DNA of 64,000 nucleotides, from positions 62,001 through 126,000 of the forward strand of contig NZ_MRCD01000010.1 of NCBI RefSeq assembly GCF_001904745.1. The letters are read 5' to 3'. Both the position numbers and the translations under genes were made by a program. The DNA is from Calothrix sp. HK-06 (GTDB lineage Bacteria; Cyanobacteriota; Cyanobacteriia; Cyanobacteriales; Nostocaceae). Below the pieces are notes generated by a model, which had not been told where the DNA came from, made no database searches, and saw only the letters and a program-made list of their open reading frames with translations. Shown piece by piece: positions 27,805 through 37,010 of the stretch (position 1 is the stretch's first letter; each line of letters opens with the position of its first letter).

Positions 27805-28875
27805 GTGATAAATCAGAAATCGCAAAGTTATATTAGTGTCATAAACCCTCAGTTACAAGCATTTTCAGATGAGGGTGATAAAAATAGCTATAAATATAGC
27901 TGGTTTGACTGGTTTTGCTTATGGTATCCCCCAGGATGGTTAGTTTTATTAAATCGTCACTGGCAACATTACCATTCTGACCCTGATGGTTGGAAATGGT
28001 ATGAGTATGGATTATTTCTTATTCCTGGTGGATTTTACTTAGCTTTATTAATACGTTGGTTACGTTTAGGTTGTCGCTCACCCCGTAACGAACAAACTGA
28101 GTTTAATCATAATTATCAACAGGCATTTCGTCAGGAAATATTGACACCGATTATTAAAAAATATTTCCGGGCAGAGTTACAGCAAATTGACAATTTACCA
28201 GCAACAGAGCCTCTAATAGTAGTTATGAATCATGCTGGAATGTGCTTTCCTTGGGATTTTATAACTCTTGGATATTTACTGAGCGAAAAACGTAATTGGA
28301 CTATAAAACCACTTGCTGGAGTAGCTTTATTTGAACACCCTTGGATAGTCTGGTGGTTGCCTGTGGGATGGTCAAACGTTCTGGGTGGTATACGTGCCGA
28401 ATTTAAAGCGTTTGAAAATGCTGTTAAAGAACGTCAGGTAATTCTTTATGCTCCTGAAGGATTGCGTGGACCGCAAAAAGGTTGGCAAAAACGCTATCAG
28501 TTACAAAACTTTGATATTAGCTTTGAGCAATTAAGTCAGCGTTATCAGGTTCCAGTTCTGCCAGTAATTTGTGTTGGCAGCGAGAATTTACATCCTTTCG
28601 CTATTAATATCAAAAAAATTCAAAAACTATTCAATCTACCATTTTTGCCAATTTCCCCATTAATACTATTACTAGCTATTTTTCCTTCAATGGGTGTTTG
28701 GGCTATGCGCGCGCGGTTGCGTTATTACATTCAAAGTCTTGAAGAGATTGGGATGGAAAAAGTTGATGATAACCGTACAGAGGCTTATCAAAGAGCGCAA
28801 GCATTAAAGGAAAAAATGCAGAAATCCATAGATGTGAAACGGGCAGGGATGCCCGTTCCACAAGAGTATTTGTAA
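27805..28875 (+). CDS. Lysophospholipid / DGAT-type acyltransferase
   Basis: 356 residues starting with GTG. Hydrophobic N-terminal part (about 32-86), then an LPLAT-type active site: VVMNHAGMCFPWDF (N142-H143, D151) and LYAPEGLRGPQKGW, the glycerophosphate-binding E-G-x-R equivalent. The His-Asp spacing is longer than the usual HX4D and resembles the DGAT/MGAT-type branch. It probably acylates a lysolipid or a glycerol acceptor at the membrane. The last codons (VKRAGMPVPQEYL) are derived from a dispersed GGGCAGGGATGCCC repeat, suggesting the original stop was lost. Confidence 0.8.
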   Translation: MINQKSQSYISVINPQLQAFSDEGDKNSYKYSWFDWFCLWYPPGWLVLLNRHWQHYHSDPDGWKWYEYGLFLIPGGFYLALLIRWLRLGCRSPRNEQTEFNHNYQQAFRQEILTPIIKKYFRAELQQIDNLPATEPLIVVMNHAGMCFPWDFITLGYLLSEKRNWTIKPLAGVALFEHPWIVWWLPVGWSNVLGGIRAEFKAFENAVKERQVILYAPEGLRGPQKGWQKRYQLQNFDISFEQLSQRYQVPVLPVICVGSENLHPFAINIKKIQKLFNLPFLPISPLILLLAIFPSMGVWAMRARLRYYIQSLEEIGMEKVDDNRTEAYQRAQALKEKMQKSIDVKRAGMPVPQEYL

Positions 28876-28900
28876 GGTGGGCATTGCCAGCCCTACTAAT
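28838..28900. repeat. Two adjacent dispersed palindromes at the acyltransferase 3' end
   Basis: GGGCAGGGATGCCCGTTCCACAAG lies within the last codons, in five family copies in the window (28841, 30340, 31074, 51067, 60285 reversed). It is followed by AAGGTGGGCATTGCC of the GTAGGGTGGGC family. They lie between convergent genes. Confidence 0.75.
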
Positions 28901-29579
28901 TGCCAAAACGATAACCTTTACCATAAACGGTATGGATTAATTGTGTTTCTCCTGTAGATTCGATTTTGCGACGTAGTAGGCGAATTAATGCTGCAATTAC
29001 ATTACTACTTGGTTGCTCCATATCGTTCCATAAATTTTCCATAATTTGGGCATGTGTAAGTAACTGCCCTGCATTTTCCATAAAATATTGTAATAACTGA
29101 CTTTCTTTTTCTGATAGTTCGATTACTCTACCAGTACGGTAAGCAACTTGATTTTCGATATCTAATTCTAAATCAGCTTTAATTAAACGCGCAGTAGGTA
29201 CCTCTTGCACTTGTGTAGTTGATGAACGTCGCAGCAGTGCCCGTACTCGTGCTAGTAACTCCCGCAGTTCAAAGGGTTTAACTAAGTAATCATCGGCTCC
29301 TGCATCTAAACCAAGAACTCGGTCATCAAGCGTATCTTTTGCTGTGAGAAATAGTACAGGTGTTGTTTTACCTTGGCGCCGGAGTTCTTGACAAATTTCT
29401 AGCCCGCTTTTTCCAGGTAACATCCAATCTAAAATCAACAAGTTATAATCGCCACTCAGTGCTAGCTCACTGCCATGTACTCCATCATAGGCAGCATCAA
29501 CGTTATACCCTTCGCGCGTCAGTAATCGACTTAAAGGGTCTGTAAGCTCTACTTCGTCATCAACCAAAAGGATTTTCAT
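28896..29579 (-). CDS. OmpR/PhoB-family response regulator
   Basis: 227 residues. Receiver domain 1-120 with acidic pair DD (7-8), phospho-acceptor D51 in LILDWMLPGKSG, T/K residues in LFLTAKDT and VKPFELREL. The winged-helix DNA-binding domain is at about 130-226 (ELSEKESQLLQYFMEN, then HTVYGKGYRFGN). The LDWMLP wording is typical of RppA/ManR-like cyanobacterial regulators. No sensor kinase is adjacent, so the partner is unknown. Divergent from hisG with only 35 bp between start codons. Confidence 0.93.
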   Translation of the reverse strand: MKILLVDDEVELTDPLSRLLTREGYNVDAAYDGVHGSELALSGDYNLLILDWMLPGKSGLEICQELRRQGKTTPVLFLTAKDTLDDRVLGLDAGADDYLVKPFELRELLARVRALLRRSSTTQVQEVPTARLIKADLELDIENQVAYRTGRVIELSEKESQLLQYFMENAGQLLTHAQIMENLWNDMEQPSSNVIAALIRLLRRKIESTGETQLIHTVYGKGYRFGN

Positions 29580-29614
29580 AATATTATATTTCTGTGAACC
29601 TGCCCCTACTTCGT

Positions 29615-30262
29615 ATGATTACTGTTGCATTGCCCAAAGGTGGACTTTTAAAAGATAGCATTCGCTTATTACAAGATATTGGACTAGATTTTAGTGCTTT
29701 TTTAGACTCAGGAACTCGTCAATTACAACTGCCCGATGCAAGTGGAAAAGCTAAAGGGCTATTAGTTAGGGCACAAGACGTTCCAGTATATGTAGAATAT
29801 GGGCAAGCACATTTAGGTATAGTTGGATACGACGTATTACGAGAGAAAAAACCTAACGTAGCTCACCTTGTTGATTTAAAATTTGGTTACTGTCGATTAT
29901 CAGTAGCAGTAAAAGAATCAAGTTCTTATCGTTCAGCATTAGATTTGCCAGCGAACGGTAGAGTTGCATCAAAATACGTCAACTGCGCGCGTGAATACTT
30001 CCAAAGTCTTGATTTACCAGTAGAAATCATCCCATTATCAGGTTCAGTGGAACTAGGACCCATCACAGGAATCTCCGAAGCTATCGTAGATATAGTATCC
30101 ACAGGACGAACCCTACACGAAAACGGTTTAATAGAAATCGAGAGACTGTACGAAAGTACCGCCCGTTTAATAGCCCACCCATTAAGTTACCGTTTAAACG
30201 TAGGTAGCATGGACGAATTAATCAGCAAAGCCCGCCACGCCATTACCGTAGGAGCGGGTTAA
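29615..30262 (+). CDS. hisG: ATP phosphoribosyltransferase, short form
   Basis: First enzyme of histidine synthesis, joining ATP and PRPP. 215 residues from ATG 29615; the GTG 29594 alternative adds an unconserved leader. [15 protein letters not shown] starts the fold, followed by [22 protein letters not shown], and the PRPP-binding [14 protein letters not shown]. It lacks the C-terminal regulatory domain, so activity should require a HisZ partner encoded elsewhere. Divergent from the response regulator at very short distance. Confidence 0.95.
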   Translation: MITVALPKGGLLKDSIRLLQDIGLDFSAFLDSGTRQLQLPDASGKAKGLLVRAQDVPVYVEYGQAHLGIVGYDVLREKKPNVAHLVDLKFGYCRLSVAVKESSSYRSALDLPANGRVASKYVNCAREYFQSLDLPVEIIPLSGSVELGPITGISEAIVDIVSTGRTLHENGLIEIERLYESTARLIAHPLSYRLNVGSMDELISKARHAITVGAG

Positions 30263-30370
30263 CCCATACCCTCCTTTCACAAACGCAAAATCCTCTAAAC
30301 CCGCCCCCAAAACCCGCCCCCAGCACACAAAATACACAGGGCGGGCAAGGATGCCACCCCACAAGAACCC
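30263..30370. repeat. Spacer with GGGCAAGGATGCC repeat
   Basis: C-rich stretch followed by GGGCGGGCAAGGATGCC and CCACAAG, a member of the family that also precedes and follows neighbouring genes (31074, 28841). The methyltransferase start lies 15 bases after it. Confidence 0.6.
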
Positions 30371-31072
30371 ATGCAAAAACCAACAATTCATTTCGACAGC
30401 AACCCAACAGTACCAACCAGCGAATACGACGAAATGGCGCGTCAAGTCCTACCTGGTTACGAAGCAATGCATACAATGGCACTATCAATATTAAAATCCC
30501 AACTTCCAACAACCGCGAACCTACTAATAGTAGGCGCCGGCACAGGAATGGAGTTGATACGATACAGTCAAAGTAACCCAAAATGGTCATTTCTAGGCAT
30601 TGACCCTAGTGCCAACATGCTTGAAATAGCACGCACCAAAATCGAGCAACATAATTTATCGGAACGTATAACATTACAACAAACCTACACGCACGAATTA
30701 ACATCAACACCGTTATACGACGCAGCAACATCGATTTTGGTAATGCATTTCATTCCCGATGATAGTAAGCTAGGCTTTTTACAAAGTATTGCTCAACGCT
30801 TGAAAGAGGGGGCGCCTTTTATTTTAGTTGATATATTTGGTAAAAAAGGTACACCCGAATTTGAACGAATAATTACTTATATACAATCCTACTGGCAAGA
30901 AATGGGAAGAACTGAAATAAACATAAAAGAGATGCTTGCCACATTTGAAAAAGGTATTTATCCAGTAGAAGAAGCGCGTGTTTATGAATTATTACAGCAA
31001 ACTGGTTTTACAAATATAACAAGATTTTATACAGGACTTTGGGTAGGTGGTTGGGTCGCATCAAGAGGTTGA
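30371..31072 (+). CDS. Class I SAM-dependent methyltransferase
   Basis: 233 residues. SAM-binding motif I LLIVGAGTGMELIRY, the acidic strand 2 end FLGIDPSANML, motif for adenine contact RITLQQTYTHEL, and ATSILVMHFIP. The fold is a standalone methyltransferase of the Methyltransf_25/UbiE-like group, with no target-recognition domain. Substrate unknown. It follows hisG in the same direction 108 bp later. Confidence 0.85.
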   Translation: MQKPTIHFDSNPTVPTSEYDEMARQVLPGYEAMHTMALSILKSQLPTTANLLIVGAGTGMELIRYSQSNPKWSFLGIDPSANMLEIARTKIEQHNLSERITLQQTYTHELTSTPLYDAATSILVMHFIPDDSKLGFLQSIAQRLKEGAPFILVDIFGKKGTPEFERIITYIQSYWQEMGRTEINIKEMLATFEKGIYPVEEARVYELLQQTGFTNITRFYTGLWVGGWVASRG

Positions 31073-31100
31073 ACGGGCAAGGATGCCCATTCCACAAGAT
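31073..31100. repeat. GGGCAAGGATGCCC palindrome after the methyltransferase
   Basis: GGGCAAGGATGCCCATTCCA then CAAG, directly after the stop, between convergent genes. Confidence 0.75.
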
Positions 31101-31122
31101 GATAATGTCCTACAGAAAATAA

Positions 31123-34100
31123 TTAAATTGAAAAACTGACTTTATAACTATTGATTTTCCAGGGTTTGATTGATGACTCAGTACTCTGTAAAGGACGCTC
31201 TAACAAATCGACAGGTGCCTCCAAGACTATACCAAAATCACTTTGCGCTTTAATTTGTGTTTCTTTTCCGTTACATTCGTAACATCGAAGTATCCACTTA
31301 TGAGAATCTTCAGCTTGTTTAAAAGCCATTAAAACAAGATTTTCGCTGCCTAAATTCAAAAAGCTAACGCTATCTTTAACTGACTCCAAGCCAGATATAA
31401 CATCTTTACGCATAACAACTTGTAACGGAGTATTTAATTCATACCCTTTTTGTACTGTTTGCGCTTCTTCCCAACTACCTGCATGAGGATACACAGCATA
31501 CGTAAATTCATGCATTCCTTTATCAGCTTCTGAGTCTGGCCATTCGGAACCTCGCAGTAAAGTTAATCGAAGTTGATTTGGTGTTGCGTCGTAGCCATAT
31601 TTACAGTCGTTTAATAAACTAATACCGTAGGAATTCGAGGTTGTTATATCTGCCCATTTTAATGCTGGTACTTCCCATTTAGCTTTTTCTTCAGGTGTTT
31701 GGGGTTTTGTTGTACGCTTAATGGCGCCACAAGGTATTTCATAGGTAGCGAAATCTGATTCAATGTTAAGAGGAAAAGCAGCTTTAACTAAAACGTGACG
31801 TTCTTGCCAATTAACGTGCGTTGCTATTTTGAGATACCGAGAACCTTTATCTAAAATATAATCTTGGCAAAATTCAGAATTTCCAAGGGTGCGAACTACA
31901 CGTAAACGAGATTGTATGATACCTCTATCCAACCATTCTATAGATTTTAACTGGGTAGCTGGTAAAGGATGCTGTGCGTAATTTGGGTCTATATTCCAAC
32001 CATCCCAATATTGACCGCTATCTTTCCAGCTTTGGAGTTGATTTCCGGCGCCATTAAGAATTTCTATTTGATTAACTAGGTCGTATATACTATCTAAATC
32101 CCCAGTATTTTCATTGACAACTACCCGTAGATATTCATTTTCTAGAGAAAATCCCTGAAATTCAGGTGTAGTAATGTTATCAGATGCACCTGGGCAAAGC
32201 CAAAAAATACTGTAACCAACAGAGGGTATATTTTCAGCAAGAAATAATAGTTTAGACAAGTTGCTTAACTGTGAAGGTATTATACCGTCTGAAGAATAAA
32301 CACAAGCAAAAGAAAAAGATTCGGGTAAGTCTACACTAACGACTTCAGTACGTGACCAGTTTAGGGAATTAAAAACAAAAATTGGTTTAGCGTCTTTGTG
32401 TAGTGGTGTAGGTAAAGGCGCCTGAATTGCAATTTCGTGTAAAGATTTATGTAAAATCTCAGTTCCGACTCTTTCAACTTCTTGCCATTCGGGTAGTGCG
32501 TCAGTATAAACTTCGGTAATTGATGAACCAGGTAATATATCGTGGAACTGGTTGAATAATAACTTTTTCCAAGCAGTTTCCAATTCAGCTTTTGGATATT
32601 TCACTCCACAGCGAATCGAAGCCCATGCAGCAAAAATTTCTGCCTCATATAATAAAATCTCACACTTTCGGTTGAAGCGTTTTTGGTCGGCATGTGTGGT
32701 ATAACAACCCCGATGAAATTCCAAATATAATTCATCACAATATGTAGAGACGTGACATGTCACGTCTTCCATCAACATTGATTGAATACGACGTAAATAA
32801 TTTTCGGCAGTAGTAAATTCTAATTTAGGGAAAACCTCAGATTTTTGCCAGCGTTGAGCGATTTCCAACATATCACGAGTAGGTCCACCACCGTGGTCGC
32901 CAACACCAGGAAGCCAAAGTGCATCTTTTATACCAGTTTGAGTTTCCCACTCACAGCTATACGCAGCCATTTTTTCTGGGTCAATACCTTCCCCAATAAG
33001 TCCCGACATATAACTAAATATCTCACTACCATCAGGAGAACGCCATAAAAAGGCGCCTTTCTGAAATTTGGTAGTGTCATTCCAGCGTAATTTCTGAGTC
33101 ACAAAATATTCAATACCAGCAGAAAGCATAAACTGTGGAAGTGTCCAGCAAAAACCAAAAGTATCAGGAACCCAGACAATAGGAGAAATTTTGCCAAACT
33201 TTTCTTGGGTGTAACGCTGCCCATAAAGAAGTTGTCGAACTATTGACTCTCCCGAAATCAAATTTAAATCAGGTTCGACCCAAAAGCCCCCTAAAACTTC
33301 CCATTTACCAGTTTGAACTGTAGCTTGAATCTGAGCAAATAAATCAGGACGATTTTCTTCTAACCAAGCATACAAAGCGGGAGTTGAGTGACAAAAAACC
33401 AAATCAGGAAAATCCTGCTGTAACTTTAATACTGACTCAAAAGTATTTTGTGCAGCGCGCCAAGTTTCTTCAACTTGCCATAACCATGCCAAGTCCAAAT
33501 GCGCGTGACCGAGGAGGTATATTGTTTTAGATTTTAAATCCTCCCAGACTTTAAGATATCCTCTCTCTGTGCCAAGAGTGTCTCCGTGGTAAAACTCATT
33601 AACAGCTTCAGCCAAAACAGATAACTTATCAGGAGCAAAACTCTCCAAATACTGTTTAACAACAGCAATCTCCGAAGCGACGAAACCGGGGTCATCAGGA
33701 CTCCACGACTCAAAAACGAGGTGCGAGCGCATCAAGGCGCCAGAGTCATGCACCGGACTAACTAAGCGCAGCGCTACAATAAAATCATCGCCAGGTGTAA
33801 CTGCTTCCGATAACAGTACACGTGGTGAAAAGTCAAACAAATCTCCAGCGGCAACAAGTTTACCATTAACATAAACTTGCACATCTTCTGCCCACCATAC
33901 CAAAGCCAAGCGTAACGACTTTCGTTGTAGTGAATAGCTTGGCAGCAAACATTCGGGAACAGTAATCTTCTGCGCTAACCATAAAATCCTACGTCCAGGT
34001 TCCCAAGCAATATGTCCTTTATGGTTAGTAATGGCGCCATCCCATTTTGATATATCTTCTTGAAATACCTGATTTGCCGTCAAATCTAAAAGTGAATATC

Positions 34101-34197
34101 GCCAAGCAGCTTGAACCTCGGTTTGAGATAGGGCGCGGAGGTTCTCAATTGCGGTGATAATTAATTTGGTATCAATTGCAGGGTTTTGAGGAGTCAT
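31123..34197 (-). CDS. Alpha-mannosidase, glycoside hydrolase family 38
   Basis: Hydrolyses terminal alpha-mannosides; 1024 residues, normal for the bacterial cytosolic GH38 group. An N-terminal beta domain precedes the (beta/alpha)7 catalytic domain. The zinc site is LLGHAHLDLAWLW (H231, D235), the nucleophile D345 is in VWVPDTFGFCW, and GVGDHGGGPTRDML and FNQFHDILPGSSI follow. The C-terminal beta domains end at residue 1024. No signal peptide. A dispersed palindrome is inserted in frame at residues about 477-486 (DVTCHVST), between YLRRIQSMLME and YCDELYLEFHRG. Possible roles are glycan turnover or storage. Confidence 0.93.
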   Translation of the reverse strand: MTPQNPAIDTKLIITAIENLRALSQTEVQAAWRYSLLDLTANQVFQEDISKWDGAITNHKGHIAWEPGRRILWLAQKITVPECLLPSYSLQRKSLRLALVWWAEDVQVYVNGKLVAAGDLFDFSPRVLLSEAVTPGDDFIVALRLVSPVHDSGALMRSHLVFESWSPDDPGFVASEIAVVKQYLESFAPDKLSVLAEAVNEFYHGDTLGTERGYLKVWEDLKSKTIYLLGHAHLDLAWLWQVEETWRAAQNTFESVLKLQQDFPDLVFCHSTPALYAWLEENRPDLFAQIQATVQTGKWEVLGGFWVEPDLNLISGESIVRQLLYGQRYTQEKFGKISPIVWVPDTFGFCWTLPQFMLSAGIEYFVTQKLRWNDTTKFQKGAFLWRSPDGSEIFSYMSGLIGEGIDPEKMAAYSCEWETQTGIKDALWLPGVGDHGGGPTRDMLEIAQRWQKSEVFPKLEFTTAENYLRRIQSMLMEDVTCHVSTYCDELYLEFHRGCYTTHADQKRFNRKCEILLYEAEIFAAWASIRCGVKYPKAELETAWKKLLFNQFHDILPGSSITEVYTDALPEWQEVERVGTEILHKSLHEIAIQAPLPTPLHKDAKPIFVFNSLNWSRTEVVSVDLPESFSFACVYSSDGIIPSQLSNLSKLLFLAENIPSVGYSIFWLCPGASDNITTPEFQGFSLENEYLRVVVNENTGDLDSIYDLVNQIEILNGAGNQLQSWKDSGQYWDGWNIDPNYAQHPLPATQLKSIEWLDRGIIQSRLRVVRTLGNSEFCQDYILDKGSRYLKIATHVNWQERHVLVKAAFPLNIESDFATYEIPCGAIKRTTKPQTPEEKAKWEVPALKWADITTSNSYGISLLNDCKYGYDATPNQLRLTLLRGSEWPDSEADKGMHEFTYAVYPHAGSWEEAQTVQKGYELNTPLQVVMRKDVISGLESVKDSVSFLNLGSENLVLMAFKQAEDSHKWILRCYECNGKETQIKAQSDFGIVLEAPVDLLERPLQSTESSIKPWKINSYKVSFSI
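32743..32768. repeat. TGTAGAGACGT palindrome inside the GH38 gene
   Basis: TGTAGAGACGTGACA then TGTCACGTCTT, one arm slightly eroded. It lies in a loop just before the conserved YCDELYLEFHRG block and keeps the frame open. Confidence 0.8.
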
Positions 34198-34468
34198 ATT
34201 TGAGCTAATATATTTCAGTCTTTAACTTGAATAAAGTAGGACTTACGCTGCATAAACCTGGTTTCTACGCAAAATCGTCATTTTTATTACATGCTATCAA
34301 CGTATATTCCAGGTTTCTAGGTTTGAATCTAATATGCTTTTTTAACACCTATTAAGTATTTACGTATTTTAAATTTTGGTTATAAAAGCTATTTAATACA
34401 GGTAGTATAGTTTCAGTTTGACCAATCACCCTTATTTTTGTCAGTCGTTTACAGTATCCATTTTTATC
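34198..34468. repeat. Gap with degenerate 68-bp paired-palindrome element
   Basis: 34252-34320 has AAACCTGGTTTCT and CCAGGTTTCT ends with an inverted copy of the internal GTAATAAAAA sequence. This is the reverse orientation of the copy at 44282. The remainder is AT-rich promoter region for the gene at 34469. Confidence 0.6.
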
Positions 34469-35887
34469 ATGACTTCCAGTCGCTATCAAAGCAGGCTTTT
34501 TAACTTTTTCTCCCGCCAGTCGCAGCGGTTCGGTGACTCGATGGGACGCACTTGGCGCACAATACGAGTTGGTGCTAATTGGTCGTTAGAAGCATTACTT
34601 TATCCTGTATTTGCGCTAATTCAGAAAGCTGTAAATTCTGCTGATAAACAACTTCGACACGCAGAGGCGCCGCAACAGAAGCAGCTAAATTCAGATACTA
34701 ATACTATTGAGGACAAGAGTACTCCTGATTGCGATACAGCAATTGTCCATATGCTGCAAATGGTAAAAAAAATACCATCACGCCCTGAAAACAGCTTAAA
34801 CTCTGTAGCAGGAAAATTAGATTACGTAAAATATCATCAGCAATTAGAAATAAATGATACAGTAAAATTGTATTTGTCAACAGTGCAAGGAATTGCAACT
34901 CAATTAGGAAATAAGCATATAGTATTGGTAACAGAAGAGAATAAAGTGCTTGATATACTCACTTTAAAACAGCAGCAAATGATACAAGATAAAATAGTGG
35001 CAGAGGTAGCGGAGTATTGGCGATTATGGTATTTATCTAGCAAGCAAGTACAGTCTAACAAAAATTTATTACCGGAAATAGACCAATTACTACATAAATT
35101 AACAGGCGGCAGTATAATTCCAACTCAACACAACTTAGAACAGAATCAAGAAATTGTTACAAACTTATCTACACAATCATATATATCTGGTCTAGATACT
35201 TTTGTTGCTCACCTCGAATCGAGTATGTTGACCGTGAGGCGCCATAATCCAAATCAGAGCTTAGTAGCATCCATTGGCACGCTCGTCATAAACGCCATTA
35301 ATTACTTTTTTGTCAAGTCTACAGTTAATAGTCAAGTAAATAGTCAATACGGCGAAGTTACAAATAATCAATTACATCCGTCATATAGCGCAACATTACC
35401 AAATTTAAAGCAAGTAGCAGACGAAACTGAAGATTTATGGTTGACATTTGACGATTTGTTTGGAGAAGAGCTACGGAGTGAAAATCAAGAAGTCTCAACT
35501 AATAAGCGTCTAGCAAGTAGGCAGAGCCAAAGATTATTAAATCAATCTTGTCATGATGAACAACTAGCGACGCGAAAAGTTAGTCAAATGGTTAAGAGCA
35601 GTTACATAAAGGGTAATATGACCTATAACCCCAAGAAACCTGCTGCAACTCAACAAGTAGAATCAGATATTCTAATTTTGAATCTTATAGACAGCGTTAA
35701 GATAAAACAAGCTGATCAAATACTTACTTCGGATGATAAACCTGAATTTGTGGAAATTAGAGCAACGAGCGTCAGGTACGAGAAGCATATCTTGGAAAGC
35801 ATTTTGGAGTGGCTGGATAATTTGATGCTGTGGTTAGAGGATAAATTCGTAAGAATACTTAAGTTAATTCAGCAAATCTTCACGTAA
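34469..35887 (+). CDS. Conserved cyanobacterial protein of unknown function
   Basis: 472 residues from ATG 34469 (MTSSRYQSRLFNFFSRQ); the TTG at 34418 would add a leader with no support. Basic N terminus with RTIRVGANWSLEALLYPVFALIQKAV, possibly a membrane-surface helix. A central soluble part has DTVKLYLSTVQGIATQLG, then EYWRLWYLSSKQVQ. There is a low-complexity polar stretch and a C-terminal amphipathic WLDNLMLWLEDKFVRILKLIQQIF. No catalytic motif seen. The amphipathic ends suggest membrane attachment. Single gene. Confidence 0.6.
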   Translation: MTSSRYQSRLFNFFSRQSQRFGDSMGRTWRTIRVGANWSLEALLYPVFALIQKAVNSADKQLRHAEAPQQKQLNSDTNTIEDKSTPDCDTAIVHMLQMVKKIPSRPENSLNSVAGKLDYVKYHQQLEINDTVKLYLSTVQGIATQLGNKHIVLVTEENKVLDILTLKQQQMIQDKIVAEVAEYWRLWYLSSKQVQSNKNLLPEIDQLLHKLTGGSIIPTQHNLEQNQEIVTNLSTQSYISGLDTFVAHLESSMLTVRRHNPNQSLVASIGTLVINAINYFFVKSTVNSQVNSQYGEVTNNQLHPSYSATLPNLKQVADETEDLWLTFDDLFGEELRSENQEVSTNKRLASRQSQRLLNQSCHDEQLATRKVSQMVKSSYIKGNMTYNPKKPAATQQVESDILILNLIDSVKIKQADQILTSDDKPEFVEIRATSVRYEKHILESILEWLDNLMLWLEDKFVRILKLIQQIFT

Positions 35888-36174
35888 AATTATAAGTTAA
35901 ATAAATATGTAGCCAATAAATGACCTAATATTGTTTTTATATTTTTATAAACATGCCAACACAAGTGAGATATAGAGCGATGAGTTAACAAGTAACGTTT
36001 ATCTATGCAAGGGGTAGAATGTATTTCAAATGCTTTTCTACTATAATTCTCAATCTACTTGCGTAATATATTGTGAATGCAGTATTATAAATAACTTTGA
36101 CAATTTGAAGAGAAAAGCATTGTTCAATGTAACAATAACAATGCTTATTTCGTGTACTCTGATGAGATTGTAAC

Positions 36175-36957
36175 ATGAGTGATACTACTACCGAGACCTC
36201 GCCACCAGCTTCCAACCCACCATTGTCTCAACCGATTCCAAAACCAACCCAGCCACAGCAGTATCGAGCTATTGGCTTATTGTGGGGAAAATACACTCCT
36301 AGCGCTGAAGAAATCAATAAGGGAATATTGCTTGCACCGGACGGTACAATCATCGACGCGGTTGTTAAGGGTAAAGTCCTTGGTTTGGTGAAATCGTCAA
36401 TCGTTGATTTGGAGAAAGAGCATTTGTGGGTAGTTTACCCAAAAACCCCTAAAGAAGAATCTCCCATACCTCTACACGTGCAGATAGCAGGTATTTGGGA
36501 ACCAGAAACTCTTCATCCAGAATTGGAAAAAACAGACTTGCTATACAAAGCAGATGAATTTTCGATACAAGGGGAAGTCGTTTTTCAAGAAAACCAAAAA
36601 GGCTTAATAGTAGTTAAGATACAACGGGCTGCGCTTCAACCTGATGATGTGCCAAAATACTTCAAGCTTAAACTACTGGGATATTTGCCACCCAAAGCTG
36701 CAAAAAACTTTTGGGAGTTCAAGGTCAAACGTGTGGGTACCGATTTAGTGATTCAGTCAGCCGAAAATATTGCATCACTGGCGCCTCCAGGAAGACCAGG
36801 AGGTTTTGGACGCAAACCCTTTGATAAAAATAGAGGAGGAGGTTATCGTCGTCCACCAGATGGCGCCTCCAAGAAACCTTTTCCCAAAAAAGGCCCAGGT
36901 TCTAATGGTCCAAGTGGTCCAACACAACCACCTGTCCTTAAAAAACCACAGCCTTAG
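36175..36957 (+). CDS. Conserved hypothetical protein with Pro-rich N terminus and Gly/Arg/Pro tail
   Basis: 260 residues. Pro/Gln-rich residues 1-30, a compact domain about 31-200 (YRAIGLLWGKYTPSAEEINKGILLAPDGTIIDAVVKGKVLGL, then HPELEKTDLLYKADEFSIQGEVVFQE) and a basic disordered tail with GGFGRKPF, RGGGYRRPPDG and PFPKKGPGSNG. The tail resembles RGG-type RNA-binding tails. Followed 53 bp later by another Pro/Lys-rich protein, and both tails/linkers share KKPQP-type words, so they probably form an operon. Function unknown. Confidence 0.6.
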   Translation: MSDTTTETSPPASNPPLSQPIPKPTQPQQYRAIGLLWGKYTPSAEEINKGILLAPDGTIIDAVVKGKVLGLVKSSIVDLEKEHLWVVYPKTPKEESPIPLHVQIAGIWEPETLHPELEKTDLLYKADEFSIQGEVVFQENQKGLIVVKIQRAALQPDDVPKYFKLKLLGYLPPKAAKNFWEFKVKRVGTDLVIQSAENIASLAPPGRPGGFGRKPFDKNRGGGYRRPPDGASKKPFPKKGPGSNGPSGPTQPPVLKKPQP

Positions 36958-37010
36958 AATAAAAAAAGAACGGTTAGCAGCAGTAATTGTAAGTAGCATT
37001 ATCTTTCGGT

